64,000 nt of DNA from Gnetum montanum (GCA_015680685.1 MNCI01017913.1:1626519-1690518), one strand, 5' to 3'. Positions 23,421-35,640 are shown, counted from the stretch's first letter. Translations and numbers: made by a program. Notes: a model not told the origin generated them from the sequence alone.

Positions 23421-24011
23421 GGCTAGTAGGGGTTCATCATCACTAAGTGGGTTGTAAGTTTGTGCATTGGGACAGTGTTTTCCTTGTTCATGTTGGTGTT
23501 CTCAATTTTCTTTGTGAGCTCAATTTTTAGTTCTACCCTGATCCCTTGAAAGATAGTCATCTATGTCACAATCTAACATTGAAGGAGTAGAGGAAGAGAA
23601 AGAACTAAAAAAATTATCCTAACTTTTGTGAGTTTTCCAATCATTCCCTAATAGATTCTTGTTAGTTATTGAGAAGGTCCTAGGCCTTTCGAGCCTCCTC
23701 ATTCTATGGGTTGTCCCCTCCTTACTAGAGGTGTCAAAGTTGGTGACAATAATCCTTGAGTATCATTGGGATACTGATGAACATATGGAATTCCTATATA
23801 AGTTTGAGTGCTCCAAACTTTGTCTTCATCATATAATTCGTTGGTCCTCTAATGAATTGCCTCACTAGTTGTGGTGTTAGCATAGTCTTATGAGAGAGAC
23901 ATTGTTGTGAGTGGTGTGTGACTTAATTGAATTGAATTTAATTTCTTTTCTAAAGGATATATCATTAATACTTGTCATAGTGATCTTGTATGATGTAAAT
24001 AATCTAAATAA

Positions 24012-24038
24012 CTAGCACCATCCTCAGCAACAGTGCCA
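24012..24038 (-). promoter_or_regulatory. Primer-binding site of nested element (tRNA-Asp type)
   Basis: The minus strand reads TGGCACTGTTGCTGAGGATG one nucleotide from the 5' LTR end. The family-typical site is TGGCGCCGTTGCCGGGG, so the differences are mostly C-to-T or G-to-A. This fixes the element's orientation as minus. Confidence 0.7.
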
Positions 24039-24039
24039 A

Positions 24040-24950
24040 TGGTGAGTAGTGAGGTATCCCTACACTCAACCATATGAATACAAGCATTTCACGCAAGATT
24101 CAATCAAACTTCGTAGATAGGCTAGTTGTGGTATCTAGATAGTTACTTGCTAATTGTCGTTCACTATCTTCCCACCTGGACTAGAATTTGCTTTATCATG
24201 TGTGGTTTAGTTCAAAGTGAGGTGTATGATGTAGTTTCTAACCTAGTGCTACTCCTGGAGGCAATCGAAAATAACTTTAATTAGGTGAAAAGAGTCTAAG
24301 CTAGCCTTTGTGTGATGAGCATCCATTTCTTAATCATTTGTACACATCTTGGAGCTCATGTATGACTACTATAGGGATTACCAAGCACATGTCCTAGGTA
24401 TGCTATTGGGATACCAAGTAGTCACACTTAAATGCTTGTGATTAAGTCGTACTCATTCCATGTTTAAGGAGTTTAGGATGAAGAGATATTAACTATGAAA
24501 GAATTAAATAAAAATAGCAATTAAATGATTAAACTAAGTGAATTCTACAATGATGAAGTAATCATGATCTGTATTTCCAGTCATGTGCATGTCCAAACAC
24601 ATCACACTCGAATAAAGGTGTTGTACAATTACAATCATCACACTGCAGGCATACACTAGGAGAAAGGATTGAGAGGAAAAAATGACAAAAGGACTCTACT
24701 CTAATACTAAACTAACTATTACTTTCCCATGCACCCCATTGTGTATTTATAGGCTCACATGGGAACCACGATGTTGCATATATGATATCGCGAACTAGGT
24801 TGCAGTATCATGTGCACGATATTGGGGGTGCAATATCAAGGGTCTAATATTGGGGGTCTGATATTGGGAATCATCAGATATCAAGGGTTCAATACCAAGG
24901 GTCCAATATCAAGGATCCGATATTAGCACCTGACAATCCATGATTCATTA
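24040..24950 (-). repeat. 5' LTR of nested Athila-like element
   Basis: 911 bp, homologous to 18609-19641 from TGGTGAGTAG to GATTCATTA. The minus-strand TATA box is at plus 24744-24753. The terminal CA has decayed to TA. The GATATC-rich section is shorter than in the partner. Confidence 0.85.
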
Positions 24951-24955
24951 GGGGA
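24951..24955 (+). repeat. Right 5-bp target-site duplication GGGGA
   Basis: Identical to 18604-18608. It marks the second edge of the nested insertion. Confidence 0.85.
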
Positions 24956-25330
24956 GGTGACTACTAGGACATTTTCATGGGAGCCACGTACTTGGACTAA
25001 CATCGATGATAGCAACATCTTGATGGGAATTAATCTTGGGGAGGTGGATTAGGCCCACATTACCAAGGAGAAAATTTTCCATCATTTGGATGTTGGTCTT
25101 CAGAATCTCCCAGTAGAAGATGCTGTAGGTAAGCCCTCCTAGGTTTGCTCAGTTTACTTCATTTTAGCATATTTTGTTTTAGCTTAATTTTCTTTAATTT
25201 ATATTTGGCTTCATACTTTGTTGATTATTAGCTAAAATTATGTTTTATTGTGGTAAAGGTACCAAGTGATGTTGATGGCCCCAACAATGAAGATAACAGT
25301 GCTTCTCATCACCCTCTAGCAATCCCTTAG
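24956..25330 (+). pseudogene. Antisense spliced gene, copy 2, end of exon 7 and exon 8
   Basis: Exon 7 resumes after the nested element and runs to about 25128, ending at a TGTAG|GTAAGC donor. It aligns with 3680-3860 of copy 1 (for example ATTAATCTTGGGGAGGTGGATTAG against GTTGATCTTGGGGATATTAACTAG). Exon 8 starts after the AAAG acceptor at about 25259 and encodes an acidic, N- and H-rich tail ending near 25330. Total gene length without the insert would be about 5.7 kb. Confidence 0.55.
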
Positions 25331-26030
25331 TGCCCTCTATTGGTTATTTGCCCCTTGGTTATTACATTCATTGTTAATGATATTGATGATGTTGTGATGT
25401 ATTAGCTAGTGTTAGAAATTTGATTAATTGATAGATGGTTTATTATTTCATGTATTGTTTAAATTTTCATGGTTACTATGTTGCAGTCATTTAACTGTTA
25501 TTATTTTTAAGTTTTAATTTCATTTATATGTTTTAAGGCTTAATGTTTCATATACGTTTAATGTTTATATTTTCAGTATCATGTCATAGGTTATGTTGGT
25601 TAACTATATAAAATGATCATAATTTAAACTATGTTATAATGGTTATAAGAGATTTGCTAGTTTTAGGTAATAGTGGGGCATGTGATTTGCCAATTTTAGG
25701 CCATGGCAATCAACATGATATTTTGCTAGTTTTAGGCCATGGAGGGTCCTACATTTTTTTAAAAAAGAAAAAATTTTATCATTTTTTTATGTTTTTAAAA
25801 TTTGTATGAATTTCTTCATGTTTTAAAGTTTTTATTCATATTTTGTAGTTTATGTTCTAAGATAAAAGGGCTTGAAGAAGTAAATTGTAAACAAGAGTAA
25901 AGTTAGGCTACATTCAAAGTAAAAGTTAAAACTAAGTAAGATAAGAGTAAACAAAACAACACATAAAAGTTATCTACAAAATAGGATTAAAAGGCTATGA
26001 AAGAAAGAAAGCCATACGGTCATAAGTGCA
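25331..26030. repeat. Spacer with CTAGTTTTAGGCCATGG repeats between converging frames
   Basis: Low-complexity AT-rich DNA with three copies of the ~35-bp CTAGTTTTAGGYCATGG unit at about 25656-25755. It corresponds to 4073-4660 of unit A in position and sequence. No coding frame. Confidence 0.55.
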
Positions 26031-26039
26031 AAGGTGAGT

Positions 26040-27190
26040 GAGTCAAAGGCATACATAAGTTGTGTAAGTATTTCCTAATCTTGGATAGATTAGGAAATGT
26101 GTATAGTCTACTTTGCATAATTCTATTTCCTTTGCACACTATGTTGAAGGGGAGATCCTTCCATGGTGCATTCATGGACCCATTTTTATTGGTTTTAACC
26201 TCTTCTACTCTCTTAGGCTTCTTGAATTTATGGTTGAAATATGATTTTTTTGCTAAAACTACAGTTCAAAATCTTGTTTGATGTCAACATTATTGATTGC
26301 CAAGGGTACTGCACTATCATCATGGATGATGATTTTACCTCCCTTGTAAGGTAGGTGAATTTCTTTATGGATAAGTGAGGAAATAGCTTGCAATTGAGCT
26401 AGCCAAGAACTTCCTAGGAAAAGGTTGAACCCTAGTGTCTCCTCCACCACCAATAAATTGGACTTTTTAGGGAATTACTTCTCTACCATAAAGTCTAAAG
26501 AAGTTGAACCTTTTATAGCTACCTATCTCTGTTGAAGGATTTGAGAGAAATTGTTGTAGTATGTTGCATATGTTTATTTAGGCCTAGATGTTCTATGATG
26601 GTGTAAGGTATCACGTTCGTAGAGGCTCTATCATCAACATGCACTATGTGCACTTTGTACCATCCTACTTTTATGGTTATGATTAGGGAAGCCTTGGTTG
26701 TCTCACCATCTTAGGGATTGGTCTTAACTTTTCTATTATGAAATACTAGTGTTGTCAACCTTGTTTCTCCTTTGGTTAATGCGGTATAATCACTACATCA
26801 CTACATGGATGGACTCTTCATTAGTAGGGATATTCTCACAAACAAGAATAGAGATCAACATGTTCACTAATGCTTCATAGTGCACAATGGAAGTCATAAT
26901 AATGTCATATAGGCTAAGTGAAGTATTCTTTTGTTTTAGTAACTATTTGACTTATTCCATCACATTAAGGAAGTCTTTGTCATTGGTTGTAAGCTTTTCA
27001 TTCTTAGAATTATTAACTTTATCTATGCATCCCAAGATGAAAACTTCATGCTTCAATGGTTGTTTGGCTTTTTTTCCTTTTTCCTTGTGGTTTGGACACC
27101 TTTCATGGTTGAGTGGTTGACTAGCCTAGGTATTGGAACTCATCAAAATAGATGAGATGGGAGTAGGCTTTGACAAATCCTCTTCCTTCC
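26040..27190 (-). pseudogene. Unit B retroviral-type aspartic protease region
   Basis: This is the minus-strand counterpart of unit A's protease. The clearest part, 26453-26259, has the conserved second loop GFNLFLGSSWLAQLQ, then HKEIHLPYKGGKIIIHDD and AINNVDIK. The tail FLIYPRLGN near 26075-26100 matches FLAFPRLGK of unit A, after which similarity between coding frames ends. The catalytic-Asp segment near 26600-26660 is degraded; on the minus strand it still reads roughly H-V-D-D. Frameshifts and TAG stops occur throughout. As in unit A, an oppositely oriented gene rather than RT lies downstream. Confidence 0.65.
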
Positions 27191-29610
27191 CTACCTTGGC
27201 ATATTTGTTGTCATTGTTCTTAGGCTTTGGCATGGGCTTCTTATGTTGTTGTCTTGGTGATTTTTTGTTTTTTTAGTTTTTTGTGAAGAAGCAATGGGAT
27301 TGGCCACTATGAAAGGATGTCTATTGATTGTCTGTGTAGGTTTGGATTTGGCTTTAATAGAAGGGGGTACCTTGATCACAAAAGGATCATTGGGAGATGT
27401 ACGGTATGGTATCCTTACAACAAAAGGGAACCTTGATCTAGTAGAAGGTAAAGGACCCCTGTCATTGTGAGGTGTTAATAGAATCATAAATAGCTCCCAT
27501 GTAGGTCTAAAGCTATTGGTCACATTAAATGCTATAATAGTATATTGGCTATTGTTGGCATTCAATGTGTCCCTGTAGATCTTCATGCATTAATGTTGTG
27601 GTTTGACTAGGTTTGAGGCATCATGGACCAGTTCACCCTTATCTATCATCTTTTGCAAGTCATCATTAAGTGTTAGGAAAAAGTCAGTGTTATGACCTAG
27701 TAGTTGATGATAGTGGAAAAAGTAATTAAGCTTGATGTATTTAGGTATTGAGTGGTTATCCTTGATTGCAAGAGTGGGATTCTCAGCTATCTCACATAGT
27801 ATTTCATACCTATGATAGGCATTCTTGGTCATCTTTTTGTATTATATCCTCCCACTTTTGAATAGTTGATCAAGGAGTTTCAATGGTTTCAAATATAACC
27901 TAACATACTTCAACTAGTCTTTACATTTAAAGTTGGACCTTGAAGTGGTTTATGTAGAGGCCCTAGATGTTTAATATTGTTTATTATTAGAAAGGTTCAT
28001 GAATTGATTAGCCGTAGGCCCTTGTGTGATCATCTTGTTATCTTTGGCCACTATGAACATAGTTGTGTTGTTTTCACTCTTCTTTTTATACTTCCAAGTC
28101 TATTGGTTCTTATATGCCATGTAGGCAGGGTCTTGGCTACCCTTGGTTGCATCCTCTATGTTCTTTGTTTGGGAAAAGACATGGCTAAGTGATAATGGAT
28201 TCAAGGTAATATAGTTTTGAATTAATAAAGTTGCTAACCATCCTATTGAATATAGCTAGAAAATGGGTCTTGGCTATTAGTTTTGGAATCTCATTAAGAA
28301 GAGCATTCCATTACTGTATAAATTTCTATATGGGCTTAAGGGCTCCATGCTTGACCTTTATTAGTTGGTCAATGGTTATGTTGGGTTTCAAGTTGTATCA
28401 TAAATGGTTAACAAACTATGAAATTAAGCCTTCTAGTGGGGATATGAATCCTCTTGGTGAAGCATGGTACTAGTCCAACGCTTTTCTAGTTAGGAACATA
28501 GGGAATATTCACGTTACAGTATGTAGCTAGGCTTGTAGTAGTAGACACTTGGAACGAAAGGTTATTAGATGGACATTAGGATCATCTTCACCATTATATT
28601 TGGTGAATTTGGGAATGCAAATTCTTGGTGGAAGATTTATCACTAGGATTGTAGGACTAATTAGATTATCCTAGTAGGAATTCATTATCTTTACAATCTA
28701 TCTTGTGGAAGCTTCAAGCTGCCATAACTCTTCCATCAGGTATTGGATCATTTGAAATCCCTCATCTAGTCCTTGGGACATTCCCATTAGTTGGGGTGTT
28801 TTTACAAATTGTTGAGATGTTAGTTGAGAGTCCTATGGCCTCACTATGGGTTGCTATATGGAAGGAAGAGGCTAGATTATGGTGGTCATGGATGGGCTAA
28901 ATAACAAAAAAGATGTTTGTGCTAGTACTTGTGGCACAAAGGTGACAAATAATGTTTGTGTCCCTTAGGTTACTTGTTGTCCTATTGTGGGGTCCACTAG
29001 TATAGAAAAGGAATGTCTGGTGATGAGAACCATTAGTGAGGGACATGTAGACCAAGGCTACATGGAAAAAGGTATGGATAAAAATAGAGAGGCTATTTGA
29101 GGCACAAGATATGATTGATGAACATGGTGAAATATATAGGAGCTGATGGTTGAGATGCTGATGGTAGGTAGGGCCAAAGTGGCCATGGTGATTTCAGGGA
29201 TTGATTGTTGCAATAGGCTTCCTATGAAGGTTTCTTATTTGAGCTCCACCTCAAACTCACTATGTTCTTTGTGTTGGCCTTCCAAACTAAGCTTCTCACT
29301 TAGTTTGTCTATCTTAATCAATTGAGAGATTGTGCATGCTTAGGTGTCAGTGAGTGAGATTTTTTCATAGAGAGATGGTATGTACTCTTTTTCATTACAT
29401 TAGATTAACTTGAACTCATTCTTGGCCTCAGAATTTACACAAGGAAAGAATAATCTATCTTGGATTTTTACACAAATATAGTTATAGTGTTCTTCATTGA
29501 GCATTATGATGTTTGGGTGTTGCCCTCTCTACCTAAGTGACTCTCTACACTCAACCATAGTGAGGTCTATAGGATCATAGATCCTCACTTCATCTTATCT
29601 AGATGTCATG
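27191..29610 (-). pseudogene. Unit B gag
   Basis: The frame starts near 29610 (MTSR, stop, DEVRIYDPIDLTMVE) and continues with NEEHYNYICVKIQDRLFFP, NEFKLI...NEKEYIPSLYEKIS and KIDKLSEKLSLEG. These match the gag N-terminus of unit A. The capsid-like core is opposite 28231-28473. Near 27720 the C/H-like box reads FHYHQLLGHNTDFFLTLNDD followed by LQKMIDKGEL, the plant gypsy Gag tail. A basic, proline-rich linker (27586-27191; SRFPFVVRIPYR, PSIKAKSKPTQTI) leads to protease. Length from start to protease is about 800 codons. Confidence 0.7.
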
Positions 29611-30337
29611 TTATTCATTTCTACAAGAAAAATATTTGACTTACTAAAAGATGTTGTCAAATCTGTTGATTTTGACTATATACTATTTTTAGTAAAAAGT
29701 TTAGTAAGTGGGATTACCCCAATGATTTAGTTGATTATAAATGGAAACAATGATTGAAACTATTATTGTAGTTTAAATGGTATACACTACACTTGAAGAA
29801 AAGGTATTGTTATTTTAAAGTTGGTAATAACAACTACATTGGTGTTTCTAGTAGTGTCTACATTGGATAGGTGTGTAGTAGACTATAGTATTTTCTGGCT
29901 AACTACATTGATGTTGATTGTGAAAAATGAGTTTTCACTTGAGAAAACCAAACTAAAAATTCTCATCAAAAGGTTGCACATTGATTTTGAGAATTAGTTG
30001 TAAAAATTTTGATTTTCTCTAAGGACTATGCTATAGTCCTAGTAGTGACTATATTGGCTTTTTACTACAAAAATTCATAGTAGGTATACTTTGGTTTTAG
30101 AATGGTCTACATTAGTGTTCAGGTTCCAAATGCAAGTTTTAGAAAGAAAAAACTATAAGTTTTGATGATGACTATGTTGGGTTGTAGAGAATCCAACAAC
30201 TACTATGAAAATGCAATAAACACCCAAATCACCAACCACAACTATGTTGGATATTATGAATAGGAATTGGGATGCCAACATTGGTTTTTGATGTCAAAAC
30301 TTGTAGGTTTAAAATTTTATAAGGTGCAATAGATAGG
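29611..30337. other. Unit B leader or truncated LTR, repeat-rich
   Basis: Non-coding. Degenerate ACTACATTGGTGTT/GACTATGTTGGG phrases recur at about 29830, 29900, 30025 and 30170, reminiscent of the tandem array cores. No complete LTR can be delimited, so unit B's 5' LTR is missing or too decayed to recognise. The sequence ends where a plus-strand pol starts. Confidence 0.35.
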
Positions 30338-32526
30338 TAATTTCTTAGAAGTATTTATGGATGATTTTTCTACTTATGTGCTAGATTTTAACCAAGCATT
30401 GGACTGTTTGGGTCAAGTATTAGAAAAATATGTAGAGATAAATTTAAAGCTCAATTGGTAATCAATCTAGAACACAAAGTATCACAAAAGGGAATTGAGG
30501 TAGATCTAAAGAAGATCAAAGTCATCCATAACATCATCTAAAGACCATAAATTTTCAAAGATGTTAGATCATTTCTAGGGCACACATGATATTACAGAAT
30601 TTGTATACAAATTTTTCAAAAATAGCAAAAGCATTGGTAGAATTAACAAAGAAGGATACACCATTTTAGTGGATAGAACAATGTTAGAAGGAATTTGAAA
30701 CCTTAAAATAGAAGTGAATCAAAACACCAATCCTCTGAGCTCTAGATTGATCTAAGACTATTTACATGATGATAGATGCTTCAAATTATGTATTAGGTGT
30801 AGTATTAACATAGATGGATGATTAGAAAAGGCCACATTACATACATTGTGCCAATAGAAGCATCACTAGAGTGCAACTTAATTACACCATCATAGAATAG
30901 AATCTTATGGAAGTGGTATACATGCTAGAAAAATTCAAGCACTATGTGGTTAAGTACCCCATTTATGTTCATATAGATCATAGTGCAATAAGATTCATAA
31001 TGAATAAACCAATACGAAGTCTAAGGATGATCATGTGGCTTGTCATATTACAAGAATTTGACATTACTATGATTGACAAGATAGGCATAGAAAATGTAGT
31101 AGCAAATCACTTATCAAGGATAAGATGGAAGCCATAGGACCAAGAAGAGTCATTATTAGATCAATTTCATGATGAAAGCCTATTTCCAATGACAATAATC
31201 ATTGTTAACTCAACATCAAAGTCATGGACTATTGATTACATGACTTAACCACACAAGAACTTCCTATTGAGTGAAGTAGAAAATAAAAAGAATAGTTCCT
31301 CCATAAAGTTAAACTATATATGGAGATAAATGGGAATATTTATAAGATTTGTGTTGATGGATTAGTAAGATGGTGTGTTTTGGAAGACAAACAACAAAGG
31401 ATCCTACAAGATGTGCATGAAAGACCATGTAGCAGACACTACGCTAGATGTAGAACAGTACTTAAGTTGATCATGGCAGGCTACTTTTGGCATATCATAT
31501 TCTAAGATGTGGATAACTTCATCCAATCTTATGAAAGATGTCAGTGCTATGAGGTAATAATGACCAAGAATGAAGGACCACAATAATAAATTCATCCATT
31601 AGAACCATTTGATATATTTAGAATTAACTTCATGGGATCCATTGCGTTGATGTCAAATGGGAAAGCTTAAATCATAGTAACCATTGATTATTATACAAAG
31701 TGGGTAGAAGTAGCTACAATTGAGGACTGTACATAAAAGGAAATTACCAAATTTCTTCAACAACATGTGGTAAATAGATTCAGAGTACCAAGGATGCTCA
31801 TTTCAGATAATAGAATCCATTTCATAGGTACTACATTTAAGAAGCTTATGCAACAGCTCAGGATGAACCATAAATTGATCATACCTTATCATCTATAAGA
31901 AAATGGTTAGGTTGAAGTAACTAACTAGGAAATTATAAGAATATTTACTAGAATAGGTACTTGATTTAGGAAGGATTGGAGCACCAAGTTAATTGATACT
32001 CCATGGGCTTACAGAACTACATGGAAACTTCCCATTAGATACTTGAACTATGAGTTCATCTATGGTAAATTACCTATGCTCCCAATCTAGGTTGAGCTCC
32101 AACTTGTAACTAATGCTAGTAAACTTGACCTAGACCTAAGCTTAGCCCAAAAAGAATGACTTATGAATCTCAACCTTTTAGAGGAGAATAGGCTTGTAGC
32201 TTTCATGAGTAATGAAATCCATAAGTAATCTAAGCATAGGCACGATGCACAAATACATCAAATATTGATCTAGTTGGGTGATAAGGTGTTATATTATGAT
32301 CCTATTCATGTTCCACAAAATGTTAAGTTCCAAAACCTATGGGAAGGACCATATATCATCTAGGAAACCTATTCATCTGGGGTCATGAAAATTTACAATT
32401 CAGCCAGTTCACATAAGCTCATTCTAGTGAATGTTAAGTAGGTCACGCCTTATTATGAACACCCCAACTTTGTTATGGATTTTATCCAGTCTATCAAATC
32501 ACCCTCTTCTTATTCAATCTTCTAGT
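30338..32526 (+). pseudogene. Athila-like pol: RT, RNase H and integrase
   Basis: This is the plus-strand remnant of a gypsy polymerase polyprotein. At 30338 the RT palm reads FLEVFMDDFSTYV, with the metal-binding DD retained. The RT end and RNase H follow: MMIDASNYVLGVVL near 30760, HIDHSAIRFIMNKP near 30975 and QEFDITMIDKIGIENVVANH near 31050-31110. The integrase H-H-C-C finger lies at 31400-31545. The integrase core keeps all three catalytic acidic residues in context: VTIDYYTKWVE (~31680), LISDNRIHF (~31800) and VEVTN (~31910). The GPY motif (NLWEGPYII) is near 32335. RT fingers, protease and gag are absent. TAG/TAA stops interrupt at CAG/CAA-like sites. The sequence type and shared 3' region tie it to the nested element at 18609. 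Confidence 0.8.
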
Positions 32527-32559
32527 TAACTATTTCTAATAATAGTTTTGTGGGTGTCC

Positions 32560-32820
32560 CAAGTGACATGTAGGTACCATATTGAATCCTTTACTTTCTT
32601 ATTACCTTTTAATAGTTTTTGATATCTTTTTCCATACTTTTATATTTTCCAATTTCTTAATGATTTCTTATTCTTTGAAATTTCTAAATTCTTTTCACAG
32701 TTTTTTATTCTTACTATCTTTACAATTTTTGATATATTTTACCATTTTTCTATACTTTACCATTATTTTCCTATACATATTTTTGTCAATTTTTAATAAA
32801 ATGCATTGAATAGAGTAAGA
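32560..32820 (+). other. Pyrimidine-rich stretch after integrase
   Basis: Strongly T-rich plus strand. It translates to a hydrophobic F/L/I frame that is compositional rather than a membrane protein. No repeat structure seen. Confidence 0.5.
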
Positions 32821-32989
32821 TGTAGTACCAATAAGGTGAAGATTACCCTATATTATTAGATCATCAAGGACTAATTACATATGTAGTGAGACCATGTCAT
32901 CCATCCACTCATTTTCAATAATAAGTGGTTCTTACCATGGTCATAATGATATTTTTTCATAATAAAACTTATGATCATTCTTCATGGAT

Positions 32990-33570
32990 AGAAAAGTGAA
33001 GAACTAATTGGGAATGAAAAGGATGTGACATCAAGGGGACTTGTGAATTCTCTAGGATTACTGCTATGAGTTTTATCCTATTGTTAAGAATGTACTATTT
33101 TCTTGGGTTCCAAAAAAAATGGAAGTAAGAGTACAATAAGTTCTACCTTGTCATGTTACTAGAAAGACATGTTACCCATGGTTGAAGGTAGTCTCTAGTA
33201 AGATCAATACTAGAAAAGTAAAATAGAAAGCATAAAATAAAATTTCTGGGGATCCCACTTGAAAGACATGTTACCCATGCTTGAAGGTAGACAACTTCTC
33301 ACAAAACATAAAAAAAATTATGCTATTAATAAACTCCTTCCTTGAACTACATTTCCAAGTGGTAATACTTCTTACAATAGTGGTAGTCTTATAGTTTTTG
33401 GTCATATGGATGAAACAATGTGATGTCACTAGACAAGTGATTTGGACTTGGCTTGAATCTTGGATAGAAAGGCTAATGATTACTTTAACCACACATCACA
33501 CACACAAATTCATTATGCCTATGGTAAGATACCTCATGTCTTGATTTCGATAATTCCTTTTATATTCCAT
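32990..33570 (+). other. 3' untranslated region shared with the nested Athila-like element
   Basis: This matches the minus strand of 20700-21330 over about 550 bp. Shared phrases include TGACATCAAGGGGACTTGTG, GAAAGACATG and a run around ACTCCTTCC...GATGAAACAATGTGAT. The phrase CTTGAAAGACATGTTACCCATG occurs twice (about 33160 and 33260). This places the end of the pol-bearing copy past 33570, but no LTR is recognisable there. Confidence 0.6.
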
Positions 33571-34679
33571 TTTACCTCACTAGTATATTTAATAATAACT
33601 TAATATTTTTAAATAATATAATGTTATTTTTTAAAACTAGTGACATTAGCATGTGTGTTTTGCTAGATTGGCATGTCTTACATTCAACTCCTTGGGTACC
33701 TATGGATACTTTTGAATGTGGTTATACAAGGGCACTAAGGGCTAAAGCCTACTTTGAGGAGGACCCACTTGTATAACTCTTGTATCTCATACTTGATAAG
33801 TAATTCCACATTATCTTATGCCTGTCAAACACTTTAGCACTAGAAGAAAACTTCTAACAAAGTTTTATAATCTTGCTATATACTTAGAATCTTTAGTCCA
33901 TCCCATCTACATCTAATAAACTTTTGTTGCCCAACATTCCTTCCTTATGAGTTTTGAACACCAAATTTTCAAAATTTAAGCATAATCTATGAGCCATAAT
34001 CCTTTGGATAGTCTCTATATCTTTCAAATCATCTAATTGACTCATTATTTCCATCAAAAATTGTCAAAATTTCAAAATGTTTCAAGGGTGATGTCATAGT
34101 TACGTTGTCATATGACCTCTAATGTTGAAGCTACAATGTCACATCAATGACATAACATACATAAAAATAGAATATATAGATGCAAGAGTTAGAAAATTTT
34201 TCATTTTTTCATTTTCACACAAGGGAATTTTTTGCAGGTTTTTTCTTAGCTTTGATGCCCAAGATTTCCAAAGCTATAACTTTCTCACAATCACTCTGAT
34301 TTTCATGATTTTTGAACCCTATTGATCCTAGAGTGTTCAACTTAGTTGAGGAGGGGGGTGTGCATTACATGAATAGCTAAAAAGTGATCAAAAATTTCCT
34401 AATGCCTGGAAGACCTTATAAAGGGTACATATAAGTGAATAGTAAGAATATTATAACAAACTAATCAAAATTAAGCCAAAGGACTTAATTAATCCTACTA
34501 ACTAACCATATCAACCATCTAATGGCATAATAAACAAGGAAATGATAAGTATTGAAGGTCAAAAAAATTATGGATATAACACTTAGGGGTTTCTTTTCTA
34601 AAATTTTCTCATTTTTCTATCTTTGCAATCTTGTTAAAGATGATAATTAATATAAAATAATAAGAGCTTGATCAAACCA
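33571..34679. other. AT-rich stretch without recognised genes
   Basis: No protein family or RNA gene seen. A plus-strand TATAAAGG at about 34417 could belong to a decayed LTR leading into the gag-bearing element that follows, but no partner LTR was found. Confidence 0.3.
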
Positions 34680-35640
34680 ATAGAACAAGAGGGATTATGA
34701 ACTATTAAGAACCAATTCAAACATGTTGGTAACCTTAAACTCTTAATGATTGAAAATGTTTCCAAAAAGACTAGTAGTTGAAGGGCCTTCAAGCCAAGTA
34801 GCAAAAGACCAAGAGGCCATGAAAGAAGGCAAATAGAAGAGTAGACACCACAAGTTAAGCATGCTAAGTAGGAGGCTTAATTGTTAAGCATTGATTAGGA
34901 AACCCTACTACCAAACAATTAGCACAAGTAGAGGTAGAGATACCACTAGTACCAAAACAAGGACACTGTCTCAAGTTATCTAATGAATGCCTTCAAGACA
35001 TCTAAGAAAAGTCCATCTTGTCCATGGTCATCATGAAATTGAACTTTGGTCCATTCATGGAGTTTACCTTAGAATTTGTAAGAATGAAACTCCAAGCATC
35101 TCCATTATGGTTAACATTATCTACCAATGTAGAATGGTACTTGGAAGAGGTCTACCAATTTTGGAAAAATAAACAAGATGATGCCACTATAAAGATAGAA
35201 GGCGTCTTAGTGCCTTGTTTAGTAGAGGAAATTGCCAAATCCTTAATCATTCCAAATGAAGGAGCTAATGTGCAATAGAGTTCAACAAGGTTAGATACTA
35301 ATGTAAAGAAGTTGTGGTTACAAAGGGCCTATGACAAAGAGGATAAAGCCTATAGTGAGCTCATAGCTAAGGAGAAAATCTATTTTAAGATTCAGACTTA
35401 CCATATGTTTGCAACAAAATGGCTCAATAGAATCTCAATATATGTAGCCAAAGAAAGTGTGATATTGATGGGCATATTCAATGCCAAAATTTCACACTTA
35501 ACCTTTCTAGATATTTAAAGGTGGTTTGAGGAAAAGAAGGTAGGGAAGCCAACATTGTGATTCATGTGCCTAATAAGAAAACTATGCAAATGAGCTAAAA
35601 TTTTGGGCTACACCAATGATGTTCTTAGGAAAGCCTAGAA
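34680..35640 (+). pseudogene. Unrecognised coding remnant
   Basis: Two open plus-strand stretches in one region (35018-35278 and 35312-35518) look protein-like. The first includes FTLEFVRMKLQASPLW, EEVYQFWKNKQDD and VPCLVEEIAKSL; the second YDKEDKAYSELIAKEKIYF and HMFATKWLNRISIYV. The helical, charged composition would fit the N-terminal part of a gag-like protein ahead of the coiled coil and capsid region downstream. I cannot name a family. The frame ends in stops at 35516 and decays afterwards. Confidence 0.35.

Larger units (their letters stand above)
18609..24950 (-). mobile_element. Nested Athila-like gag-only LTR retrotransposon
   Basis: This is a complete insertion of 6342 bp in exon 7 of gene copy 2. 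It is bounded by LTRs at 18609-19641 and 24040-24950 and by GGGGA target duplications. LTR termini are TGATGA...TCATCA; on the minus strand the 5' LTR has decayed to TAATGA. The minus-strand PBS, TGGCACTGTTGCTGAGG, lies one base from the right LTR. It fits the tRNA-Asp PBS of Athila-type elements after C-to-T changes. A purine tract lies at the other LTR. The internal 4.4 kb has a gag frame and a long 3' region but no protease, RT, RNase H or integrase that I can find. It therefore resembles non-autonomous gag-only (TR-GAG) elements. The 3' region matches the plus-strand pol-bearing copy at 33000-33570, its likely relative. Confidence 0.85.

Noticed and set aside
32582-32809. Hydrophobic frame resembling a small membrane protein
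   Set aside because: It comes from a T-rich stretch (Phe/Leu/Ile codons) and has no homologue in the other copies.
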